Source: JAWXUC01 sp044432975 (GTDB lineage Bacteria; Pseudomonadota; Alphaproteobacteria; RF32; CAG-239). From it: a stretch of DNA of 19,818 bases. How positions within the stretch are numbered: position 1 is the first letter of the stretch; every line of letters starts with the position of its first letter. The translations under genes were made by a program, and so were the position numbers. The stretch is from assembly GCA_044432975.1 (NCBI GenBank), contig JAWXUC010000018.1, positions 1-19,818 of the forward strand, in the 5' to 3' direction. A model generated the notes under the pieces. That model did not search any database. It was not told the origin of the DNA and saw only the letters and a list, made by a program, of their open reading frames with translations. This document shows, piece by piece, positions 14,003 through 19,818 of the stretch.

Positions 14003-14725
14003 GGCTCTTGACTAGCAAAATTAAATTTGCTAGGATAAATTATGATGAAATTCAATAGATTAAGCGCACAAAAGATAAAGCAAATAATTTTATGTTTTTG
14101 CGAGGATATAACGGCAAGTTCTGCAGCAAAAATATTAAAGCTGAATCGTAACACAATCAATCTTTATTATAATCATTTTAGAGAGCTTATTGTTCAACAG
14201 AGCCTCCAGGATAATGCTCAAGAGTTTGGAGTTTTTGAGCTTGATGAGAGTTATTTTGCTGCAAAAAGAGTTCGAGGTAAAAGAGGAAGAGGAGCAGCGG
14301 GCAAAACGCCTGTTTTTGCTCTGCTAAAACGAGATGGGAAAGTTTTTGTTAGTATTGTTGCTAAATGTAACAGGGAAGATTTGATGCCATTTATTCAAGG
14401 GAAAATCCTTGAAGGCTCTACAATACACACAGACGGTTGGCGAACATATGAAGGATTAGTGCTTAATGGTTATGATCATTATCGTGTGTTCCACAGCCAC
14501 AATGAGTTTGCAAGAGGAAAGTGCCATGTCAATGGAATTGAGAGTTTTTGGAGCTTTGCAAAAAGAAGGTTAGGTAAGTTTAACGGTATTTGCGATGAAA
14601 AATTTATTTTTCACTTGAAAGAATGTGAATTTAGGTTTAATAATAGAGATAAGGACTTGAGTAAAATTATATATAATTTGTTCAAGAAATGTTCTAAAGA
14701 AAAAGAAAAGTGCTAGTCAAGAGCC
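14003..14725 (+). mobile_element. complete IS1595-family element, IS1016-like
   Basis: Perfect 15-bp terminal inverted repeats, GGCTCTTGACTAGCA (14003-14017) and its complement (14711-14725), bound a 723-bp element with one transposase gene whose stop codon lies inside the right repeat. The adjacent 8 bp (TAAACATA left, AGGTTTAT right) are not a direct repeat, so the expected target duplication is missing. Confidence 0.88.
14042..14716 (+). CDS. IS1595-family (IS1016 group) transposase
   Basis: A DDE-type transposase of 224 residues. The catalytic triad is visible: D68 in ELDESYF, D131 in IHTDGWRTYEGL and E167 in VNGIESFW. Other group hallmarks are GKRGRGAAGKTPVFALLKRDGKV, HSHNEFARG and AKRRLGKFNGI, and an N-terminal helix-turn-helix (ASSAAKILKLNRNTINLYYN). 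It is full length and undamaged, so the element may still be mobile. AGGA at 14032-14035 precedes the ATG. Confidence 0.92.
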   Translation: MMKFNRLSAQKIKQIILCFCEDITASSAAKILKLNRNTINLYYNHFRELIVQQSLQDNAQEFGVFELDESYFAAKRVRGKRGRGAAGKTPVFALLKRDGKVFVSIVAKCNREDLMPFIQGKILEGSTIHTDGWRTYEGLVLNGYDHYRVFHSHNEFARGKCHVNGIESFWSFAKRRLGKFNGICDEKFIFHLKECEFRFNNRDKDLSKIIYNLFKKCSKEKEKC

Positions 14726-15644
14726 AGGTTTATTAAAGCACCAAAGAACAAGTGAATTTATCAAAAGAGAAGTGTTTAGAAGCCATTGTCAAGGGGTAAG
14801 CAAAAAAGACTTAAGTGATAACTTTGATTCTAGCGATTCCAGCATTGAGCGTTGGTTTAAGGATGGATATCGCAAAAAGAACCGTGAATTAAAAAGTGCC
14901 ACTTGTCCAAGAGTTTTAGGTATTGATGAACATTATTTTAGCAAGAAAAGAAGATATGCAACAACGTTTGTAAACTTAAGCAAACACAAGGTTTTTGACA
15001 TTGTTTTAGGTCGTAAAGAATCAGAACTAGTACCTTATTTAGCCTCTTTAAAAGGCAAAGATAAGGTACGGGTAGTTGTGATGGATTTAAGTTCTAATTA
15101 TCACTCAATTGTTAGAAAGTACTTTCCTAATGCAATAATAGTTTCTGATAGATTTCATATTATTAGATTAGCATTAGATTGCTTTATAAAAACGTGTTAT
15201 CAATTAGATAGCAATCTGAAAAAGAAATTTAAGTTTGGAAGATTGTTAAGGAAAAAGTTTAGCAATTTAAGTAATTGGGAAAAAGAAAAACTTGCTCAAT
15301 ATTTTATAGAACAACCAAAAATTAAAGTGTTATATGATTTTATGCAGAATTTAATGTTATTCTTAAATCAAAAAGCCGCTAGTTATAAGAAATGCAAGAA
15401 AAAATTAGTTCCACAATTGTTAAAATTTATAGAAATGTTAAAGGAAAGTGGCTTTGAAATATTTAAGAAACTAGGCAAAACCATGGATAATTGGCAGGAA
15501 GAAATAGCCAGAATGTTTAGGTTTACCAAGACGAATGGAATAACTGAAGGGTTTCATCGGAAAATGAAGTTAATCCAGCGCCGAGCCTATGGTTTTAGAA
15601 ATTTTGAGAATTATAGGTTGCGTGTTAGAATTTTATGTGGTTAA
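14726..15644 (+). pseudogene. ISL3-family transposase, 5'-truncated
   Basis: The frame is open from inside the IS1595-family element through 15644; ISL3-type sequence begins at LLKHQRTSEFIKREVFRSHC just after the junction. Visible are a helix-turn-helix part, the catalytic GIDEHYF and VVMDLSSNYHSIV, the SDRFHIIRLALD motif and the C-terminal NGITEGFHRKMK and YGFRNFENYRLRVRILCG. About the first 100 residues of a normal ISL3 transposase (zinc-binding N-terminus) are missing. A GTG at 14772 could start a 290-residue product, but it would lack the DNA-end-binding part and is presumably inactive. Confidence 0.85.
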
Positions 15645-15720
15645 CTAAAGAAAGTACAAATTTAATATGAATAGATTTTTTAATAAAAAAACAACTTGCC
15701 CCCAAAAATGACGATGACCC
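14726..15720 (+). mobile_element. remnant of an ISL3-family element, left end lost
   Basis: It starts abruptly at the right end of the IS1595-family element and contains the 5'-truncated ISL3 transposase. The probable right end is CCCCCAAAAATGACGATGACCC-like sequence closing at 15720, resembling ISL3 terminal repeats. No matching left repeat or transposase N-terminus exists to the left of 14003. Confidence 0.6.
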
Positions 15721-15722
15721 AG

Positions 15723-15747
15723 AAAAAACGCTTGGGGTTAGCCAAGC
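15723..15747 (-). terminator. terminator at the end of the R-M/DUF262/HEPN island
   Basis: On the minus strand CGCTTGG (15747-15742 with G15741 in the loop) pairs with CCAAGCG (15735-15729), followed by six T. It lies 265 bp past the HEPN gene; the 15748-16011 stretch holds no gene, only a tRNA-like fragment at 15841-15875. Confidence 0.75.
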
Positions 15748-16010
15748 GCTCTGAGTGGTAGTGCAATACCTATAAAACGAACTGATGCCACTTTTATTTT
15801 TCATAAATGTAATTTATTGATTTTTAATGCTTTTTACTTGTGTGTCTGTAGTTCAAATCCTTATTCCTGCACCGATATTATATGCCCAAACATTACCAGA
15901 CCCAGAGCAAAAAAAATGACTACAGCTCCCATTTTTTATAGAGTATTATCGTTTATTGTCGCTAAAAGCAGTAAAGAATTTTTCTAAAATAGTTGCGAGA
16001 ATAAAAGTCA

Positions 16011-16047
16011 GTTAATCTAAAAAACTAGGTATATTTTTTAGATTAAC
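16011..16047. repeat. 14-bp inverted repeat over the HEPN gene stop codon
   Basis: GTTAATCTAAAAAA (16011-16024) and its exact complement (16034-16047) surround a 9-nt loop. The minus-strand hairpin contains the last codons and TAA; no T run follows, so it is an mRNA 3'-end stabiliser or weak terminator at most. Confidence 0.55.
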
Positions 16048-16575
16048 TATATAAAATTCAAAGTTTGTTATTGTGGAATTATTTCGTTTTTGGGTTAAAA
16101 ATAACCCAGGCTCAATAAAATTTTTATTCTGCAAAACATTTGTAATATAGCTATTCTTCGAAGCATCAGACTCATGCGCTATGTAGTTTCTTATAAATTT
16201 TAATTCTCTTAAAGATGTTGCCATATTTGAATCTTGAAATAAGTTGTCAAATTTGTCTTTATCCTTAAAAAGGAATTGATATATATCAGATATATCATCA
16301 ATGCTTAAAAATTTTTTGTTTAATTTTTTTAAAAAATTAGTTAGTTCATCATAATCAAAAACCATTTTTCTTTCTAAATAATGATTATTAGAATCCGTTC
16401 CATTATTAATATAATGCTTTACATAATCTATTACTAACTGCTCAACTTTTACATATATTTTAAAAATAGCTATTTCTAAGTTATTTTGATATGTTAAATT
16501 GTTATTAGAAAAAGATGAAATTTGGGTCATCCAATCATCTATGTAATCTAAAAAAATTTTGTTTTTATCCTTCAT
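16012..16575 (-). CDS. HEPN-domain protein
   Basis: A 187-residue, mostly helical protein with the HEPN signature R-x4-H in LKFIRNYIAHES (R129 to H134 from this start). HEPN proteins are often metal-independent RNases in toxin or anti-phage systems; the adjacent asparagine after R is also typical. It overlaps the 3' end of the DUF262 gene by 11 bp (17 bp if translation begins at TTG 16581), so the two are translated together. It is probably an effector or partner of the DUF262 protein in an accessory defence module; this is inference from context. An AT-rich 14-bp inverted repeat overlaps its stop codon (16011-16047). Confidence 0.65.
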   Translation of the reverse strand: MKDKNKIFLDYIDDWMTQISSFSNNNLTYQNNLEIAIFKIYVKVEQLVIDYVKHYINNGTDSNNHYLERKMVFDYDELTNFLKKLNKKFLSIDDISDIYQFLFKDKDKFDNLFQDSNMATSLRELKFIRNYIAHESDASKNSYITNVLQNKNFIEPGLFLTQKRNNSTITNFEFYIVNLKNIPSFLD

Positions 16576-17605
16576 TTTCAATGAGATCCAGCAATACAGC
16601 TATTCTTTCTTTTCTTTCTTTAGATGAAGTGGTTCTTCTTGAGTGCAAATTCTTTAGTGTTTCTATTTTACTTTTAATATCTGAATTTACAACAATCTTT
16701 TCATCAACCAACCCAAAAATTGAAATTATGTTTTCTAACTTTAGTGCAATATAATTAACAGTATGCTTTGGATTGTTCTCTTTTATAATATTAAACAAAC
16801 TGTAAAAATAGTTTTTACTCTTAAAGACTGTTTTTTTCAAAATTGGTTTCAATTCAAAAATTTGATTTATTTTATCTATCGTTTCTTTTAATTTGTTTCC
16901 TACAATCTCTGCATCTTCAAAAGTGGCATCGTACTTACTGTAAACAGCATCAATCTTAGCTTTACTTTCATCAACAACACCTTGTATTATATTAATTACA
17001 AGAGAAGAAATATACTCAGCCTCTTTCATCCTAACAAGTTCTTTGGCTGAAAACATTTGTATACCCATAAAAAAGGCTCTATGTAATTCAGTTTGCGCAT
17101 TGATAAAAACCTTAAAATCGCCCCAATATTTTGCATTTCGTAATTCTTGAGCATTTAAAGTTATATTGTTAGTGTTAAGTCTTTGAAACATATCATATAT
17201 TTTAGAATCATCATCAGTTAATATTATCTCTGTTGGTAATTCATAAGATAGAATATCTTCCTTCACATTATCTGGTAGTTCATTATATAATTGCCCAGCA
17301 TAGTCTTTATTGTGAGTTTTTGCAATTGTAAAATTATTATCAATAAATTCTATAATTGAATTTATTCTTTGCTGTCCATCTATAACTTCTCTCTTTGTAG
17401 TTTTTTCAATTGGGTTTGTTTGCTGTCTTATAAAAACAGATGGAGATGGCAGCCCCCTTATTACTGTATCTAAAAAATATGATTTGGCTTTTTCATTCCA
17501 TACTAACCCTCTTTGATATTTAGGAGAAAGAGTAAGCTGTCCATCTTTATGCCAGTTATAAAAGTCTGATATAGAGTAAGTTTTAGTTTTTTTCATATTT
17601 GTCAT
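16565..17605 (-). CDS. DUF262 (ParB/sulfiredoxin-like) protein
   Basis: A 346-residue protein. The N-terminal half is a DUF262 domain: LSPKYQRGLVWNEKAKSYFL (27-46), IRGLPSPSVFIRQ and REVIDGQQRINSIIEFID (73-89), the D-G-Q-Q-R loop being the ParB-like nucleotide-binding/hydrolysis motif. Single-domain DUF262 proteins are relatives of the N-terminal GmrS part of the GmrSD modification-dependent restriction enzyme; here no C-terminal HNH (GmrD, DUF1524) domain is visible, only a helical region. The start at 17605 follows AAAGG by 7 nt; upstream in-frame ATGs (17662, 17620) lie in or next to the promoter. It sits 91 bp behind the endonuclease gene with its own promoter and is coupled to the HEPN gene. 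Confidence 0.82.
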   Translation of the reverse strand: MTNMKKTKTYSISDFYNWHKDGQLTLSPKYQRGLVWNEKAKSYFLDTVIRGLPSPSVFIRQQTNPIEKTTKREVIDGQQRINSIIEFIDNNFTIAKTHNKDYAGQLYNELPDNVKEDILSYELPTEIILTDDDSKIYDMFQRLNTNNITLNAQELRNAKYWGDFKVFINAQTELHRAFFMGIQMFSAKELVRMKEAEYISSLVINIIQGVVDESKAKIDAVYSKYDATFEDAEIVGNKLKETIDKINQIFELKPILKKTVFKSKNYFYSLFNIIKENNPKHTVNYIALKLENIISIFGLVDEKIVVNSDIKSKIETLKNLHSRRTTSSKERKERIAVLLDLIENEG

Positions 17606-17629
17606 TTCTTTACCTTTCATAGCATACGC

Positions 17630-17658
17630 AATATATTTTATTAAAAGTAAAAATGCAA
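17630..17658 (-). promoter_or_regulatory. promoter of DUF262-HEPN pair with inverted repeat
   Basis: On the minus strand: TTGCAT (17658-17653), 17-bp spacer, TATATT (17635-17630). The inverted repeat AGCATA (17658-17663) TTAG TATGCT (17668-17673) abuts the -35 box upstream, a plausible operator. Confidence 0.7.
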
Positions 17659-17696
17659 GCATATTAGTATGCTAAAATTTCACTTATATATTTCTA

Positions 17697-18686
17697 TTAA
17701 ACAAACCTTAGCTGCAAATTCAGCTTAATATATGAACTTCCATTTTCTTCATATACATAGCCAAAATCATGTCTTGAAGTACTAGCAGTTTCAAATTTTA
17801 TATTTGCCAATAAGTATTTTGATAGCTCAGATTGATCAAATAAGTCAAAGCAAGAAACATTACCTTCGTTATTAACAAGTATCATTCCCATGTTATTCTT
17901 AAAAATATTCCATTCTTTGGTTGGAACCATTGAAAGAGCAGTTGCTATCAAAAATTTTTTAATTTGCAATTTGTCTTTTTCATCTGAAACCTCTGAAATT
18001 AATGAAGCTCCATGTGATGAATTATATTTTATTAGAAGATTTGCTAATATTGAAGGTAATGAAGTATCTATTTTAAGGAGGTTGTCTTTATAGGTTTTAT
18101 TATCCAAATCAATAAACTCAATGCCATTAGAATTTTTTAAAATTAAAGAAATTCTCTCTTTTACTTTAGATTTTGAATTTATACTATTTATAACATCTTT
18201 ACATATTTTAAGATTGTTAATCTTAAATATGAAATTTGTTGCTTTTGAAGCGTTTAGTAGTGTTGACTTTGAGCCTAAGTCAGATTTTATACTCATACCA
18301 AAATCTAAAGCACCTAGCTTGCTATCAATTTGCAGATCTAAATCTGATTTTTCAAAACTATTCCCTTGTTTTATTTTTTGAATATTCAGTTTTTCTAAGA
18401 GTTCCTTAATATTCTCAATAACAAAAGTTGTTGTATCTGTTGTTTTTATAGAGTTCAATATGTTGCAAATAGCACTATCAAGTTCAGCATTTGAAATAGT
18501 TAGTGGTAAATCGTTAAGTTTTAAGTTATTGCCTGTTAAATCAATATATACTTTTTCTAACATATTTATATATACACGCAAAATTGTGTAATACTCAGAA
18601 GTGTTGTGTATCGATATGTTTTTTTGTTTTAATAATTTTATTAAAACATATAACTCAGACCATTCTCCTTTATTATATTTAAGCAC
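17697..18686 (-). CDS. type II restriction endonuclease, probably HpaII family
   Basis: 329 residues. The N-terminus KYNKGEWSELYVLIKLL and the stretch KSDLDLQIDSK...MSIKSDLGSKSTLLNAS (113-147) match my recollection of HpaII-family endonucleases, which cut CCGG. D115/D117 and the SIK at 132-134 are candidate PD-(D/E)xK-type catalytic positions. Translation starts at GTG 18686, overlapping the methyltransferase stop by 8 bp, the usual coupling that keeps nuclease expression behind protection. The recognition sequence is inferred from family only. Confidence 0.68.
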   Translation of the reverse strand: MLKYNKGEWSELYVLIKLLKQKNISIHNTSEYYTILRVYINMLEKVYIDLTGNNLKLNDLPLTISNAELDSAICNILNSIKTTDTTTFVIENIKELLEKLNIQKIKQGNSFEKSDLDLQIDSKLGALDFGMSIKSDLGSKSTLLNASKATNFIFKINNLKICKDVINSINSKSKVKERISLILKNSNGIEFIDLDNKTYKDNLLKIDTSLPSILANLLIKYNSSHGASLISEVSDEKDKLQIKKFLIATALSMVPTKEWNIFKNNMGMILVNNEGNVSCFDLFDQSELSKYLLANIKFETASTSRHDFGYVYEENGSSYIKLNLQLRFV

Positions 18687-19563
18687 TTTCTTGCATCTCC
18701 ATATATTGAGCTAAGTTTTTAGCAACATGATATACTGCATCTATAGCTACTGAATTTCCTAATTGCTTCATTGCTTGAATTTCTGAAACAGGAAATTTAA
18801 AACTATCATCAAACCCTTGCATTTTTTTTGCGTGTTCAGATGAGATTCTAAAAACTTTATCATCGACCCAATAATGTTCCCAATTTCTGCGATCAGTTAT
18901 AACAGAACCTCTGCCGCCAACTCTCAACGTAAATCCTATATCTTTGGTGCATTTACCATTAAGAATATCTGACATTGTATATTTAAGAGGTACTTTATCT
19001 GGAAAATAAAAATTATTAAATTTATCGTTTAATACACCAACCATATATAATCTAGGTCTGTGTTGTGGCAATCCATAATCAGATGCTCTTATTACTTTAT
19101 AGAAAAAAGAATAACCAAGCTCCTTTAATGAATTAATAACAACTTGAAATGTTTTTCCATCGTCATGATTTTCTAAGTGTCTAACATTTTCCAAAAAGAA
19201 TGCTTTAGGTTTGTGATAAGACATTATTCTTAAAATATCAAAAAATAGTGTTCCTCTAGTATCTTCAAATCCTTTCTTAAATCCTGCTTGTGAGAAAGGC
19301 TGGCAAGGAAAGCCTGCGCATAAGACATCAAATTTAGGTATATCTTGTTCATTTATTTTTGTTATATCTCCATGAGGTATATCACCAAAATTTTCAAAAT
19401 AAGTTTTTTGAGCATGTTTATCCCACTCAGATGTAAAAACACACTTTCCGCCTGCTTTTTCCATTCCAAGTCTTATGCCACCAATGCCTGCAAACAAATC
19501 AATAAAAGTGAATTGTTTTACTGCTTTTTGTTCGTTATTTAAAAAATTAAAAGATTTCTGCAT
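18679..19563 (-). CDS. DNA (cytosine-5) methyltransferase of a type II R-M system
   Basis: A 294-residue C5-methyltransferase. Conserved motifs in order: FIDLFAGIGG (I, 20-29), the catalytic cysteine in GFPCQPFS (IV, C87), FFLENVRHL (VI, E125), QHRPRLYMVG (VIII, 167-176), target-recognition region (about 180-245, with FTLRVGGRGS and DRRNWEHYW) and LGNSVAI (X, 268-274). It modifies cytosine in the host sites and protects them from the endonuclease encoded next; CCGG is suggested by the partner's family. The start at 19563 is chosen over an ATG at 19599 because AGAGG lies just upstream. No N-terminal helix-turn-helix regulator is visible. Confidence 0.95.
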   Translation of the reverse strand: MQKSFNFLNNEQKAVKQFTFIDLFAGIGGIRLGMEKAGGKCVFTSEWDKHAQKTYFENFGDIPHGDITKINEQDIPKFDVLCAGFPCQPFSQAGFKKGFEDTRGTLFFDILRIMSYHKPKAFFLENVRHLENHDDGKTFQVVINSLKELGYSFFYKVIRASDYGLPQHRPRLYMVGVLNDKFNNFYFPDKVPLKYTMSDILNGKCTKDIGFTLRVGGRGSVITDRRNWEHYWVDDKVFRISSEHAKKMQGFDDSFKFPVSEIQAMKQLGNSVAIDAVYHVAKNLAQYMEMQESA

Positions 19564-19580
19564 TTTTACCTCTTGGCTAT

Positions 19581-19619
19581 AAGATACACAAAAGCGCATA
19601 AAATTGCAAGATTTTATGC
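19581..19619 (-). promoter_or_regulatory. promoter of the R-M genes with inverted repeat over -35
   Basis: On the minus strand: TTGCAA (19609-19604), 17-bp spacer, TATCTT (19586-19581). The perfect 9-bp inverted repeat GCATAAAAT (19596-19604) and ATTTTATGC (19611-19619) is centred on the -35 box, suggesting repression by a bound dimer. Confidence 0.65.
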
Positions 19620-19728
19620 TAAGTTATTATAATTATTTGTGGGAGTGCGGTTCAAGACCTTGAAGGATAGCAATATTTTGGTTGCGGAATGTTACTTGGC
19701 TCTACGTCAAAACATGGGGCAAAAGTAG

Positions 19729-19757
19729 TTTTCAAGAATAAAAAAATCGTTTATATT
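19729..19757 (+). promoter_or_regulatory. promoter of the gene starting at 19799
   Basis: TTTTCA (19729-19734), 17-bp spacer, TATATT (19752-19757). Upstream, 19637-19722 is a richer G+C block with a short inverted repeat (TTCAAG AC CTTGAA) and no recognisable gene. Confidence 0.5.
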
Positions 19758-19798
19758 AGTTTTGCAAAACAACAATTTAATATAAAGGAGAACTACCG

Positions 19799-19818
19799 AT
19801 GCTTGATTACAACTTTAT
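19799..19818 (+). CDS. start of an unidentified gene, cut by the window end
   Basis: ATG at 19799 begins MLDYNF. AAGGAG (19785-19790) lies 8 nt upstream and a promoter at 19729-19757, so the start is credible. Too short to identify. Confidence 0.6.

Noticed and set aside
15748..15880. intact tRNA gene
   Set aside because: D-arm-like and T-loop-like words are present, but the stems do not pair and the spacing is wrong; kept only as a possible remnant.

Overview
The window is AT-rich chromosomal DNA (about one third G+C by eye) from a bacterium, most likely an alphaproteobacterium. The grounds are the housekeeping set (rpsM-rpsK-rpoA, rplQ, rpsO-pnp, truB) and the many short G+C-rich palindromes scattered between AT-rich genes, of the kind common in AT-rich alphaproteobacteria. 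The lineage is inferred; no rRNA or complete tRNA is present.

Layout. 1-182: stacked hairpins ending in a terminator. 240-1856 (+): CoA-disulfide reductase with a rhodanese tail. 1892-3890 (+): rpsM-rpsK-rpoA transcription unit with a near-consensus promoter and its own terminator. 3886-4415: repeats, then a separate promoter and leader for rplQ (4416-4973). 5049-6344 (-): unknown protein with an HEKKH zinc-protease-like motif. 6345-7156: no large gene; it holds palindromic repeats, a 51-codon gene with a truncated copy of itself, and a structured RNA on the minus strand with its own promoter and terminator. 7157-9632 (-): rpsO-pnp. 9774-10374 (+): promoter, structured leader RNA and a 113-residue unknown protein. 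10440-10708: repeats and a terminator. 10748-13066 (-): VOC protein, truB, secreted transglutaminase-like protein, then a separately promoted unknown gene. 13154-13924 (-): acetyltransferase.

14003-15720 is a transposon scar: a complete IS1595-family element (IS1016-like) abuts a 5'-truncated ISL3-family transposase. Next is a compact accessory island on the minus strand (19609 down to about 15723): C5-cytosine DNA methyltransferase, a probable HpaII-type restriction endonuclease overlapping it by 8 bp, then a second, separately promoted pair made of a DUF262 protein and a HEPN-domain protein with overlapping ends. Inverted repeats with GCATA half-sites sit on or beside the -35 boxes of both promoters. 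The island ends with a terminator at 15723-15747. At the right edge a new plus-strand gene begins at 19799 and runs out of the window.

Most notable: (i) the restriction-modification plus DUF262-HEPN cassette with similar operator-like repeats at both promoters; (ii) two unrecognised structured RNAs, 6776-6939 (-) and 9809-9918 (+), each directly upstream of a small unknown gene; (iii) the HEKKH protein; (iv) the break-up of two normally compact clusters, rpsM-rpsK-rpoA-rplQ and truB-rpsO-pnp, by repeats and accessory genes.
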